Source of the DNA: a virus
Length of the DNA stretch: 32,607 nt
Virus record (IMG/VR): IMGVR_UViG_3300005613_000253
Location: 1-32,607 of that record
Strand: one strand, 5' to 3'
The notes under the pieces were generated by a model that did no database searches, was not told the origin of the DNA, and saw only the letters and a program-made list of their open reading frames with translations. Shown one piece after another: positions 1 to 7,374 of this stretch. Positions within the stretch are counted from its first letter, which is position 1. Each line of letters starts with the position of its first letter. The position numbers were made by a program, and so were the translations under genes.

Positions 1-17
1 TAAACAAGGAATAACGC

Positions 18-782
18 ATGAAAAGGTTAGTTTTTAAAAGTTTGCATTTTGGTTGCGCACATTTTCCCTATGAAGATAAGAAAAGTGTTGAGATAGTAAA
101 AAAGGTTGCTGACGTGTTTAAGCCTGACGTTGTGGCAAGCTTAGGCGATTTGGTTAGCTGTGACCAGTTTTCAGCACACCCTCCGACTCACGGCATGAAA
201 GAAACAGACTACAAAGACGACATGCAGCGCACTAATCTTTTTTTAGATTATATGCAAAAGAAAAGCAAAAAGCTTGTGCTGGTTGAAGGCAATCATGAAT
301 ACAGGGTTGCAAGGTGGGCGGCTAAAAGCAAAGAAGGTAAAAACGCTTTTGCAAGCATCGCTCCGCACGTACACCTAACAAATAACCGTAATAACGTTAA
401 ATACGTTAGATACCATACGCAAAAAAATCAGTACGCACACTATAAATTAAACTCAAGGATTGTGCTTGTTCATGGCTGGTCTTATGCAGAAAACGCTACC
501 AAAAAACATCTACAGTTAGCGCAAGGTAAAACAATCATTCATGCACACACGCACCGCGTAGATATGTCAGCCAACCAAAACATTTGGAGCAGTGGCTCAC
601 ATCAAGCGCGTAGTGTCGGTTGTTTATGTCGTCCGATACCGATGTATCAAACGTCAAGCCCTGTAAAGTGGGTTAATGCTTTTGTTGTAGGGTATCACGG
701 TTCGCATTCAGACACGCTGTATACGGTTTTAATTGAAAAAAATAGAGCTGTTCTGCCTGACGGCAAGGAGATAAAGATATGA
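18..782 (+). CDS. Calcineurin-like metallophosphoesterase, first metal Asp replaced
   Basis: 254 aa, related to phage metallophosphoesterases that hydrolyse phosphate esters with two metal ions. Visible motifs: GDLVSCDQFS (Asp44), EGNHEYR (Asn92, His93, Glu94), LVHGW (His152) and HAHTHR (His175, His177, His179). In the family the first motif is G-D-x-H-x-P; here it reads GCAHFP, so Cys13 sits where the metal-binding Asp normally is. The start has AAGGA a few bases upstream, and the TAA at position 1 probably ends the preceding gene. Its TGA overlaps the next start. Substrate is unknown; the neighbours suggest nucleic acid or nucleotide metabolism. Family call is firm, activity is not. Confidence 0.85.
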   Translation: MKRLVFKSLHFGCAHFPYEDKKSVEIVKKVADVFKPDVVASLGDLVSCDQFSAHPPTHGMKETDYKDDMQRTNLFLDYMQKKSKKLVLVEGNHEYRVARWAAKSKEGKNAFASIAPHVHLTNNRNNVKYVRYHTQKNQYAHYKLNSRIVLVHGWSYAENATKKHLQLAQGKTIIHAHTHRVDMSANQNIWSSGSHQARSVGCLCRPIPMYQTSSPVKWVNAFVVGYHGSHSDTLYTVLIEKNRAVLPDGKEIKI

Positions 783-1135
783 AATACTTAGCAGTACCTT
801 ATAGCGATAAGGACGAAAACGTAATGCAACACCGTTTCAATGTTGTTACTAAAGTGGCGGCTGAATTAATGAAACAAGGTAAAGAAGTATTTAGCCCTAT
901 AACGCATAGTCACCCGATAGCGTTACATCTTGACGCGGGTGCCGCTGTCGATTGGCAAGCGTGGGAGAAATTTGATACCAAGATGTTAAAGTGTTGCGAT
1001 GAGCTATACGTTTTAATGTTGGCAGGTTGGCGTGATAGTGTTGGTGTTGAGGCAGAGATGCAGCTTGCTAAAGATTTAGGCATGAAGATTACGTTTATTA
1101 CAGAAGATTTGCAAACGATTGCGCGGGAGAAGTGA
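779..1135 (+). CDS. DUF1937 / nucleoside 2-deoxyribosyltransferase-like protein
   Basis: 118 aa. The N-terminal AVPYSD, the FSPITHSHPIA segment and the GWRDSVGVEAEMQLA segment are the pattern of the DUF1937/DUF4406 branch of the nucleoside 2-deoxyribosyltransferase-like fold. True family enzymes exchange bases on deoxynucleosides; the conserved Glu in GVEAEM sits where the catalytic Glu of that fold would be, which is an inference from pattern and not from alignment. It overlaps the phosphoesterase by ATGA and lies two genes before a dNMP kinase, so a role in nucleotide handling during infection is plausible. Confidence 0.75.
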   Translation: MKYLAVPYSDKDENVMQHRFNVVTKVAAELMKQGKEVFSPITHSHPIALHLDAGAAVDWQAWEKFDTKMLKCCDELYVLMLAGWRDSVGVEAEMQLAKDLGMKITFITEDLQTIAREK

Positions 1136-1137
1136 CC

Positions 1138-2016
1138 ATGAAAAACGAAGCAAGTGTAGCCGAAAACGATATTCCTTATGGTTTTCGTGTGGACGTGCGT
1201 GGCAACCTTTGTCAAAATGAATACGAGCAAAAGACGACTAAGCTGATTGTAAAGTTAATTGCCGATGGTTTTAATTATCGTGAAATTATCGAAAAGCTAA
1301 ATAAGGGTGGTTATTTTTTTCGCTGTGATGGTTGGGATGAAAATATAATCAAAGAAATATTAAATACAGCAAACAGGGCAAGAGTTCCAAACAAGGAATA
1401 TATCATAAACGCAGTCAGAGTGCGTGTTTTAATAGAAAACATGTACCTTTGTGGCTGTTCTGTTTGGGATATTGTCGATGCGTTAACTGCTGCGATGATA
1501 AAACCACCGTGCGGTTTTGTGTGGGACAGCAAAATGGTTGAAGATATTATAAATAACGCAAAAAACAACAATGATTATTTTATTTCTGAAAATTGTGTAT
1601 CTAATTCTAAATATGGATTTGACAATCTTGGAAGAGAAATACAATACGAGCAAGAAATATTACATAGAATAAGAAATGAGTGTTGCTGTTATGAAGACTT
1701 TAAACACATGGCTCAAAAGTTGTTTGATGATGGCAAGATTACGCGTGTTGGCGGTAATTTTAGACCAAAACATGTTGCTCTTATTTGGGGTGGCTTAGCT
1801 TTTGGCTTTGATTTGCGTGGCGTTTATGTAGAAAGTGATGCAGAGCAAAAAATAGAAAAAATGATTTTTGAATATTTTGAAGGCGGCTTGTCCGCTCATG
1901 GAATAGTCGTGAAATTGTTGGAAAAGTTCATCATAAAAACAAGCGGAAAGACGTATACAAAAAAGGTCGTAATGGACATACTATGTAAGCACAAAAAAAT
2001 TATGGAGCTGAAATGA
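1138..2016 (+). CDS. Protein of tandem serine-recombinase-like DNA-binding repeats, no catalytic domain
   Basis: 292 aa from ATG 1138, which has GGGAGA seven bases upstream; a GTG at 1132 is the less likely start. I see up to four units of about 65 aa. The first (PYGF...RG...EQK...G...REIIEKLN...GW...IKEIL) and last (AFGF...RG...EQK...GG...VVKLL...VVMDIL) are clearly alike; the two middle ones are weaker. The pattern recalls the PF07508 'recombinase' domain of large serine recombinases (GY..d..G....E...I...y..G.s...Ia..Ln....W....v..iL). No resolvase catalytic domain precedes it, so it is not a working recombinase. A DNA-binding or architectural role is inferred. It overlaps the dNMP kinase start by ATGA. 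Confidence 0.5.
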   Translation: MKNEASVAENDIPYGFRVDVRGNLCQNEYEQKTTKLIVKLIADGFNYREIIEKLNKGGYFFRCDGWDENIIKEILNTANRARVPNKEYIINAVRVRVLIENMYLCGCSVWDIVDALTAAMIKPPCGFVWDSKMVEDIINNAKNNNDYFISENCVSNSKYGFDNLGREIQYEQEILHRIRNECCCYEDFKHMAQKLFDDGKITRVGGNFRPKHVALIWGGLAFGFDLRGVYVESDAEQKIEKMIFEYFEGGLSAHGIVVKLLEKFIIKTSGKTYTKKVVMDILCKHKKIMELK

Positions 2017-2543
2017 CATATAAAATAGGCATCGCCGGACGTGCTGGCTCTGGCAAGTCAACGTTTGCAAAGATGTTAGCTGAACACCTCGACAGTTTCG
2101 CCATACTCCCTTTTGCTCGACCACTAAAAGATATCGCCCGCCAAATGGGATGGAACGGCGAGAAAGACGACAAAGGGCGTAGATTGCTACAACTGCTAGG
2201 TACAGAGTGTGGACGTGAGTGTATAGACGAAAATATATGGGTGCGTAAATGGCAAGAGAGAGCGCATGAGATAGGCGCAAAGTTTACGATTGCCGATGAC
2301 TGCAGGTTTGATAATGAAGCTGAAGCTTGCGATTTTGTTATTAACCTGATAGGCAGGCAAGATAACAACTGCGACAGTAGGCACAAATCAGAACACGGCG
2401 TAAGTTCAACGTATTTTCATGCGATGTTACCAAACAAATGGGATATGAGATTTCTTGAGCAAGAAGCTGAAAATTTAGCAGCAAAACTAAAATGTCTACA
2501 ATTCAAAAAGGTGAAAAATGAAGAAGCCCAGACGGTATTATAA
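2013..2543 (+). CDS. Deoxynucleoside monophosphate kinase
   Basis: 176 aa. Walker A GRAGSGKS lies at residues 9-16, followed by the ARPLKDIA segment, LLQLLGTECGRECID with WV soon after, and ADDCRFDNEA. This set is typical of phage dNMP kinases (T4 gene 1 family and relatives), which phosphorylate dNMPs to dNDPs to feed phage DNA synthesis. The length is a little under T4 gene 1. The start overlaps the previous stop as ATGA, with GGAGC upstream. The C-terminal tail overlaps the next small ORF. Confidence 0.85.
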   Translation: MTYKIGIAGRAGSGKSTFAKMLAEHLDSFAILPFARPLKDIARQMGWNGEKDDKGRRLLQLLGTECGRECIDENIWVRKWQERAHEIGAKFTIADDCRFDNEAEACDFVINLIGRQDNNCDSRHKSEHGVSSTYFHAMLPNKWDMRFLEQEAENLAAKLKCLQFKKVKNEEAQTVL

Positions 2544-2595
2544 GAAATACGCAGTGCGTTGCGTCTTGAGTTGTAACGAAAGGCAAAAAAAATGA
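2518..2595 (+). CDS. Tiny basic ORF, 25 aa, doubtful
   Basis: A 25-codon ORF (MKKPRRYYKKYAV..., rich in Lys and Arg) sits inside the 3' end of the kinase gene and ends in an ATGA overlap with the next small gene. AAAAAGGTG lies upstream. It may be a real micro-protein or only a coupling leader for the next gene. No family recognised. Confidence 0.3.
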   Translation: MKKPRRYYKKYAVRCVLSCNERQKK

Positions 2596-2762
2596 TTAGT
2601 TTAGCAAGAGCATACCACCTCGATATACCCGAAAGCGGGAAATTCACCATTACAGCAGAACAGCTTAAGCAGCTTGTAGAGACCTTTGAAGAAGAAAAAG
2701 GCTCACAGTTCGCAGGCGTTATTAAGGCTGTGTTAGTTTTTGGGGGTGGGTATGAAGAATAA
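2592..2762 (+). CDS. Small hypothetical protein, 56 aa
   Basis: 56 aa, starting in the ATGA overlap at 2592 and preceded by GAAAGG. The acidic middle (QLKQLVETFEEEKG) looks helical and the last part (VIKAVLVFGGG) is hydrophobic. It overlaps the next gene by 11 bases. No family recognised; supported mainly by tight packing and a good ribosome binding site. Confidence 0.5.
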   Translation: MISLARAYHLDIPESGKFTITAEQLKQLVETFEEEKGSQFAGVIKAVLVFGGGYEE

Positions 2763-3036
2763 AACATATAGCGGCAGGGGCATGGCCAGAGAAAAAAGAT
2801 ATCTTGCTGCACACGCCGGAGATTTCGCAAGTTTAGTAAAAAAAGCTAAAGACAATAAAGGCAAAACTGTTGTTGTTGACAAAACGCAAGCCGACGCGCT
2901 AAGAGATAACGCACGTAAGGCTTTCTTAACAATGACACCGGCACAAAAGATTAGAAACCGTGTAAGAGGTCGAAATCAAGCTTGTTACTGTGGTTCAGGG
3001 AAAAAATTAAAAAGTTGTTGTGGAGTTGGGTTATGA
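2752..3036 (+). CDS. SEC-C motif zinc-binding protein
   Basis: 94 aa. The C-terminus CYCGSGKKLKSCCG is the SEC-C zinc-binding motif known from SecA and from many small bacterial and phage proteins. The rest is basic and lysine-rich. ATG 2752 is chosen because GGGGGTGGG lies directly upstream; a TTG start at 2740 would put this site inside the gene. SEC-C motifs bind zinc and often mediate nucleic-acid or ribosome contacts; the role here is unknown. Confidence 0.75.
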   Translation: MKNKTYSGRGMAREKRYLAAHAGDFASLVKKAKDNKGKTVVVDKTQADALRDNARKAFLTMTPAQKIRNRVRGRNQACYCGSGKKLKSCCGVGL

Positions 3037-3293
3037 AAAAATGTTCTCCTATGGAGTGGCTTGTGGCTTTTGCTTGTCTTATTATGGTTATCACTGTTTT
3101 TTGCGCTACCGACTTTTCTTTTTTGACTGGCAAGAAGCGAAAGTTAACATGGCAAGAGCAAGCCGTAATGCGGGGTTATGGCGAGTGGAAAACAAGAACA
3201 ATCCTTGTGCCCGTACATGTTGGCAAAATTATTGTCCAACAACCACGAGTATCAAGATATTTCGTGTGGAAAAACAATGAAAAGAAAAAATAA
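3033..3293 (+). CDS. Small single-pass membrane protein
   Basis: 86 aa. Residues 7 to about 24 (EWLVAFACLIMVITVFCA) form one strong membrane segment, followed by a basic, tryptophan-containing tail ending in NNEKKK. The start overlaps the SEC-C gene by ATGA. The end overlaps the methyltransferase start by 17 bases. No family recognised; inner-membrane location is inferred from hydrophobicity. Confidence 0.6.
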   Translation: MKKCSPMEWLVAFACLIMVITVFCATDFSFLTGKKRKLTWQEQAVMRGYGEWKTRTILVPVHVGKIIVQQPRVSRYFVWKNNEKKK

Positions 3294-3981
3294 AAATAAC
3301 ACAAGCCGCTGGGATAAAGAACGCCTTGAGCAAATGGGAGAACACGCCGACGCTTTAAACCCGATAGCGGTTGTTGACGGCAAGAAATATCTCACTATGC
3401 AGCCAGACCGTGCAAAGGTTCACATTGACCGTTATAAGTTCGTTAATTCACTCGTGACTGGTAGAAATATACTTGACTGCCCTTGTGGGTTTGGCTACGG
3501 CTCAAAGATACTTGATTACGACAACTACACAGGCTTTGACATAAGCGAAACTGCTATATCGTACGCCATAGCGAAATATGGAAGTGACAAGGCAAGCTTT
3601 TACTTAGCTGATGCTACTATTGTTGCGGAGCAGTTACCAGACTTAAACCAAGTTGATACGGTTATAAGTATTGAAGGAATAGAGCACGTATTCCATCCCG
3701 AAAAGATGTTAGAGAACTTTTACAAGTGGACGAGTAAACAATTGATTATAAGTTACCCGGAAGCTTGGGGCGTCAATGCCGAGATTAAAGACGGCAAACG
3801 TGTTGGCGGTGGCTACCACGTTGTTGATATTGATACTAGCATGATGACGAAAATGCTTGAGAATGTAGGGTTTAGAATTAAAAACAAATATTGCATGGAT
3901 AACGAGGCGAGAGTTTATCCGTTCGATGATATGCCGCAAGTTCAGTTGCCGTGTGGGATTTTAGATTGTGAGAAGATATGA
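3277..3981 (+). CDS. SAM-dependent class I methyltransferase
   Basis: 234 aa. Motif I is ILDCPCGFGYG (residues 65-75), followed by an acidic residue ending strand 2 (GFDIS, Asp89), an ADA segment near 111 and ISIEGIEHVFHPE near 131-142. This order is typical of Methyltransf_11/23-type small-molecule or protein methyltransferases, not of DNA methylases, since no DPPY or NPPF motif is present. The start at ATG 3277 lies inside the end of the membrane protein; the frame stays open upstream to 3178 but that part encodes no recognisable fold. The substrate is unknown; glycan, protein or tail modification are all possible. Confidence 0.8.
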   Translation: MKRKNKNNTSRWDKERLEQMGEHADALNPIAVVDGKKYLTMQPDRAKVHIDRYKFVNSLVTGRNILDCPCGFGYGSKILDYDNYTGFDISETAISYAIAKYGSDKASFYLADATIVAEQLPDLNQVDTVISIEGIEHVFHPEKMLENFYKWTSKQLIISYPEAWGVNAEIKDGKRVGGGYHVVDIDTSMMTKMLENVGFRIKNKYCMDNEARVYPFDDMPQVQLPCGILDCEKI

Positions 3982-4160
3982 TTAAAGTTTTTTGTGATGT
4001 TTGTGGCTGTGAGATAAGCAGCGGTGAACTTTCATGTGAAGTAACAACTTCGGAAAAGTACGTAGATAGAAACGTGATTACTGAACACGACTTTAACCTT
4101 ACATTGTGCATGAATTGTGCAAATAGAATTTACGCTATATTTGAGGCCAAAAATGATTAA
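3978..4160 (+). CDS. Small CxxC zinc-ribbon-like protein
   Basis: 60 aa with CDVCGC at the N-terminus and CMNC near residue 45, the spacing of a small treble-clef or zinc-ribbon. It overlaps the methyltransferase by ATGA and the next gene by 8 bases. It belongs to a group of tiny paired-Cys proteins spread across this genome. Function unknown. Confidence 0.6.
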   Translation: MIKVFCDVCGCEISSGELSCEVTTSEKYVDRNVITEHDFNLTLCMNCANRIYAIFEAKND

Positions 4161-4407
4161 AGGCAAAACATACGTTGTAAAGTCTTCAGGTATGCCGATA
4201 ATGCCGGTACACCCTGCCGATGTAAACGCAGGTAACGTAGCGCAGATTTTGTCGCAGGTTGATAGACCGCAGAAAGGTGATACGATTACTTGCTTAGATA
4301 AACGCAAAGATAACAAGCACGGTTGGTTTTACAAGGTTCAGACTAAAGACGGCGAAGGTTGGATAAGTGGTGCCGCGTTGCTTAAATATGAGGTTGAAAA
4401 AATATGA
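4153..4407 (+). CDS. SH3-like domain protein
   Basis: 84 aa from ATG 4153. The second half (GDTITCLDKR...GWFYKVQTKDGEGWISGAAL) resembles a bacterial SH3 domain, which ends in a W-Y-K-V ... G-W-I/V pattern. Such domains bind peptides or cell wall. No signal peptide or lytic domain is attached, so it is not an endolysin by itself. It is translationally coupled to both neighbours by overlap. Confidence 0.5.
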   Translation: MIKGKTYVVKSSGMPIMPVHPADVNAGNVAQILSQVDRPQKGDTITCLDKRKDNKHGWFYKVQTKDGEGWISGAALLKYEVEKI

Positions 4408-4568
4408 AGCTTACAGATTTGCGACCGTGCCCGTTTTGCGGTGGGCATAAACTCACAGTAAACAAGACAGAGCGCGTAGCAAGCGTTATATGCTTAAAGT
4501 GCGGTGCAGAAGGCCCGGTAAGACGGTTTAAGACGCGCGCTAAAGATAGTTGGGAGAAAAGAGTATAA
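4404..4568 (+). CDS. Lar-like restriction alleviation zinc ribbon
   Basis: 54 aa. LRPCPFCGG near the N-terminus and CLKCGAEGP in the middle give the zinc ribbon of the Lar/restriction-alleviation-like family (LKPCPFCGG...C..CGA.GP...W..R), and the end DSWEKR matches the usual A-W-N-x-R tail loosely. Rac prophage Lar modulates type I restriction; many family members are untested. It overlaps the previous stop by ATGA and shares one base with the next start. Family is likely, anti-restriction activity is inferred. Confidence 0.7.
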   Translation: MKLTDLRPCPFCGGHKLTVNKTERVASVICLKCGAEGPVRRFKTRAKDSWEKRV

Positions 4569-4879
4569 TGGGCTTGTTTAGTGATTTGTTTGGCGACAAA
4601 AAGAAAAGGTACGAGAAAAGGCGTACAGAGAAAACGTACAACAAAGCGCTTAAGCATTTTCCTGAAGCAAAAAAAGATGAAAAGGTTGATTATGTTGTAA
4701 TAGAGAAGAAGCCTAAACCCGTTGGCAAGGATGTTTTTAAAGACATACCAAAGCCATTAAATTTTAGTTGTGCAATCGCAACTCACTCAGTTGTAAGAGA
4801 TTTTTGGCATGGCGGTTCGGCTACGGCGACATTTTCAAGATCAGACCCGACAACAAGAAAAAACGATTATGATTATTAA
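4568..4879 (+). CDS. Hypothetical charged protein, 103 aa
   Basis: 103 aa starting MGLFSDLFGDKKKRYEKRR. The N-terminal third is very lysine- and arginine-rich, the middle repeats Lys-Pro pairs (KKPKPVG, IPKPLN), and the C-terminus is polar with two His. I do not recognise it. ATG 4568 overlaps the Lar-like stop by one base; GGGAGAAAAG lies upstream. Confidence 0.6.
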   Translation: MGLFSDLFGDKKKRYEKRRTEKTYNKALKHFPEAKKDEKVDYVVIEKKPKPVGKDVFKDIPKPLNFSCAIATHSVVRDFWHGGSATATFSRSDPTTRKNDYDY

Positions 4880-4891
4880 AGGAGATAAGGA

Positions 4892-5020
4892 ATGAGAGTT
4901 ACACTTTTTGAAGCGATTTTTGAAAGTATTAACATGGCAAATAGCCAATGGCAGAAACTTTTAAGATGCATCGGGCTTGGTGCAATGGTTGATTATGCCA
5001 ATAGACCGAGAAAGAGGTGA
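4892..5020 (+). CDS. Small hypothetical protein, 42 aa
   Basis: 42 aa with a very good ribosome binding site (AAAGGAGATAAGG) just upstream. One amphipathic segment, then a basic end (NRPRKR). No family recognised. The strong translation signal is the main support. Confidence 0.5.
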   Translation: MRVTLFEAIFESINMANSQWQKLLRCIGLGAMVDYANRPRKR

Positions 5021-5023
5021 GAT

Positions 5024-5164
5024 ATGTTTGCAGAGTTTTGCACTATAATGAGTTGTGTTTGTTTTGCATGTATCCCGCTTTCGATTGCAGATGGTGAGTG
5101 TGTACCTGCGTTGACACTCGGCATAAATATGTTTACTTTTCATATATTGTCTAAGGTTAAATAA
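5024..5164 (+). CDS. Small cysteine-rich hydrophobic protein, 46 aa
   Basis: 46 aa, with five cysteines in the first 26 residues (FCTIMSCVCFACIP) and a hydrophobic second half. AGAGGTGAG lies upstream. It could be a membrane micro-protein. Its TAA shares one base with the methyltransferase ATG. Function unknown. Confidence 0.45.
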   Translation: MFAEFCTIMSCVCFACIPLSIADGECVPALTLGINMFTFHILSKVK

Positions 5165-6720
5165 TGCAACTGATTAAAGACTGTGATATAAACAAACTAA
5201 GACCGTGGGAAGGTAATCCGAGAAAGCACGATGATGACGTTGATATGCTCGTAGTAAGCATAACAGCGCACGGATTTAAAGACCCAATCGAGGTTGATAG
5301 AGATTACGTGATACTTGCCGGGCACGGCAGAACAGAAGCCGCGAAAAAGATGGGCTTACAAAGAGTTCCTGTAATTGTGCATGATGTAAGTGTGCGAGAT
5401 AAGAAAGTGCAAGCGTACGTTTTAGCTAATAACAAGACGGCAGAACGGAGTGAATGGGATTTCCCGAAGCTTAAAGACGTGTTTACTGAGATAGACACGG
5501 GAGAGTTTGCGCTTGAAATTACGGGTTTTGATATGGGGGAGATTGAGGATGTTATGACTTGGGGCGTTGAGCCAGAAGAAGACGAAAAAGCGGATAGCGT
5601 GCCGAGTGCACCGGCCGAAGCGGTTAGTAAGTTAGGTGAGATGTACCAACTTGGCGAGCATAGGCTTATTTGTGGCGATTGCACGCAGCCTGACGTGGTT
5701 GAAAAGCTGATGCAGGGTGAAAAGGCTGATATGGTGTTTACAGACCCGCCATATGGGATGAAGAAAGAAAAAGACGGAGTGTTAAACGATAATTTAAATC
5801 TTAAAGATTTGTTTGATTTTAATATGACGTGGATACCGCTTTCTTTCGGGTGTCTTAAGGATAATGGTTCTTGGTACTGTTGGGGTACAGACGAGCCTTT
5901 AATGGATATTTATTCAGGAATAATCAAGCCATATACAGCAGAACAAAAGGCAACATTTAGAAATTTAATAACTTGGGATAAAGGACATGGGCAAGGGCAA
6001 AATGCAGAAGGTTTTAGAATGTATCCAATAGCAGATGAAAAGTGCCTGTTTGTTATGTGTGGAGTTCAGGGCTTTAATAATAACGCAGATAACTACTTTC
6101 ACGGGTGGGATAATATTGTGAAGTATTTATCAGACGAAAAAGACAGGGCGGGGTTAACAATCAAGGAATGTAAAAGGATAGCAGGACACTCCGAAAATAG
6201 TGGTTGTCATTGGTTTGATAAAAGTCAGTGGAGTATGCCAACAAGAGAAGTCTATAACTCATGGCGTGAACATTGTGCAAAAAAGAATACCGATGCATTC
6301 AAAAAAGAATATGACGAAATTAAAAAAGAATATGACGAAATTAAAAAAGAATATGACGAAATTAAAAAAGAATACTATGCTACGCGAGCGTATTTTAACA
6401 ACACGCACGACAATATGAACAACGTTTGGCATTTTGCAAGACACGAGCGCACTGGCGTAGAAGGTGGACACGCAACACCGAAACCGATAGATTTATGCTC
6501 AAGAGGTATTTTATCAAGCTGCCCTGATGGTGGCATTACGGTGGATTTCTTTCTTGGCAGCGGCTCAACGTTAATCGCCTGCGAAAAGACAAAGCGCAAA
6601 TGCTACGGCGTAGAGCTTGAGCCTAAGCACTGCGATGTAATAAGGAAACGATGGGCTGAATATACACAAGGCGAAGGCGTTGATTGGCAACAGCTTACGC
6701 CGCAAGTGTTCAAATATTGA
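5164..6720 (+). CDS. ParB-domain / DNA adenine-or-cytosine-N4 methyltransferase fusion
   Basis: 518 aa. Residues 1 to about 130 form a ParB/Srx-like nuclease-fold domain (RPWEGNPRKH, then the GHGRTEAAKKMG segment). After a linker comes the methylase: DPPYG at 194-198 (motif IV) and DFFLGSGST at 461-469 (motif I, SAM binding). Motif IV before motif I is the beta-class order seen in N6-adenine and N4-cytosine methylases. This fusion is common in phages and is usually taken as a solitary methylase that shields phage DNA. An in-frame 21-bp repeat (6301-6374) adds three KKEYDEI copies from residue 380, in the variable part between the two motifs where target recognition usually lies. No restriction enzyme gene is adjacent. 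Confidence 0.9.
   Translation: MQLIKDCDINKLRPWEGNPRKHDDDVDMLVVSITAHGFKDPIEVDRDYVILAGHGRTEAAKKMGLQRVPVIVHDVSVRDKKVQAYVLANNKTAERSEWDFPKLKDVFTEIDTGEFALEITGFDMGEIEDVMTWGVEPEEDEKADSVPSAPAEAVSKLGEMYQLGEHRLICGDCTQPDVVEKLMQGEKADMVFTDPPYGMKKEKDGVLNDNLNLKDLFDFNMTWIPLSFGCLKDNGSWYCWGTDEPLMDIYSGIIKPYTAEQKATFRNLITWDKGHGQGQNAEGFRMYPIADEKCLFVMCGVQGFNNNADNYFHGWDNIVKYLSDEKDRAGLTIKECKRIAGHSENSGCHWFDKSQWSMPTREVYNSWREHCAKKNTDAFKKEYDEIKKEYDEIKKEYDEIKKEYYATRAYFNNTHDNMNNVWHFARHERTGVEGGHATPKPIDLCSRGILSSCPDGGITVDFFLGSGSTLIACEKTKRKCYGVELEPKHCDVIRKRWAEYTQGEGVDWQQLTPQVFKY
6301..6374 (+). repeat. 21-bp tandem repeat inside methyltransferase gene
   Basis: Three perfect 21-bp copies (6301-6321, 6322-6342, 6343-6363) are followed by 11 bases of a fourth. 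Each copy encodes KKEYDEI, so gain or loss of a unit keeps the reading frame. The repeat lies in the methylase region between motifs IV and I. Confidence 0.97.
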
Positions 6721-6754
6721 ACAGTTGATAACATAATAATAGTGAAATGATACA

Positions 6755-7072
6755 ATGGCATGGCAAAAAGGACAATCTGGCAACCCAAACGGCAGACCTA
6801 AAATCAGCTTAACGGAGGAGATAAAGCGTAACTTATCTCAAGAGGTAACGCTAACCGATGGTAAGAAAGTTAAGGTATGCGAGGCTGTAATACAGGCACT
6901 TGTGCGTAAGGCGGTTAAAGGCGATTTGAAAGCGATTGATATGTTGCTTGACCGCAACGATGGTAAATGCCCGGATGTTATACAAGCTGATATAAACGCC
7001 GTCGAAGGCGTGATATTTTGCGATGAAGATGGTAACAAGATTGAGGAGGACGGCGATGCCGATACTGCGTGA
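6755..7072 (+). CDS. DUF5681 protein, candidate small terminase
   Basis: 105 aa opening with KGQSGNPNGRPK, the hallmark of DUF5681, found in many phage genes just upstream of terminase and sometimes considered a small-terminase-like DNA binder. Basic helical middle (EAVIQALVRKAVKGDLKAIDMLLDR) and acidic C-terminus. It starts 34 bases after the methylase with a poor ribosome binding site, and lies about 1 kb before the large terminase. The small-terminase role is inferred from position and family. Confidence 0.6.
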   Translation: MAWQKGQSGNPNGRPKISLTEEIKRNLSQEVTLTDGKKVKVCEAVIQALVRKAVKGDLKAIDMLLDRNDGKCPDVIQADINAVEGVIFCDEDGNKIEEDGDADTA

Positions 7073-7271
7073 TAATAACTACTTTATGGTTCCTGATGGT
7101 TTTATGGTTTTGCCAGAAAGTGAATATAAAAGGCTGCGGAAACTTGAAGACGAGTACGATAATATGGTTGATATGCTCAAAGCGTGTGCCGACAGATTAG
7201 AGTTCGACGGCGGATGGGACTTACATTTTGAGATTAAAGCTTTATTAAAAGATTTGGAAAATAATGGTTAA
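7056..7271 (+). CDS. Small hypothetical helical protein, 71 aa
   Basis: 71 aa from ATG 7056, which has the excellent site GAGGAGGA just upstream. The stretch ESEYKRLRKLEDEYDNMVDM suggests a short coiled coil. It overlaps the DUF5681 gene by 17 bases and the next gene by 8. Unknown role in the packaging block. Confidence 0.55.
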   Translation: MPILRDNNYFMVPDGFMVLPESEYKRLRKLEDEYDNMVDMLKACADRLEFDGGWDLHFEIKALLKDLENNG

Positions 7272-7374
7272 CGGTGAAGCAGGTAAAGGCGATAAGCCTA
7301 GGAAACAAACTAAAGCTGAGCGTGAACGGTTTAGAAAGAATTACGACAAGATATTTAAGAAAGGAAAAAAATGA
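7264..7374 (+). CDS. Small basic hypothetical protein, 36 aa
   Basis: 36 aa, over one third Lys or Arg (GDKPRKQTKAERERFRK...). It starts inside the end of the preceding gene and overlaps the next start by ATGA. Possibly nucleic-acid binding by charge; no family recognised. Confidence 0.45.
   Translation: MVNGEAGKGDKPRKQTKAERERFRKNYDKIFKKGKK

Noticed and set aside
3020-3280. Alternative 86-aa frame overlapping the membrane protein gene
   Set aside because: The frame starting at 3033 has a coupled start, a clean membrane helix and a sensible end; the alternative is aromatic-rich with no ribosome binding site.
6301-6374. Direct repeats as a possible CRISPR
   Set aside because: Units are contiguous with no spacers and lie inside a coding frame.
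6200-6471. Other-frame ORFs with KKNMTKL or FFFNFVI repeats
   Set aside because: They are shadows of the 21-bp repeat read in wrong frames or the wrong strand; the methylase frame holds all catalytic motifs.
6725-6756. TTGATA and TACAAT as a promoter before the DUF5681 gene
   Set aside because: The spacing is 20 bases and the -10 box overlaps the start codon, so it is not convincing.
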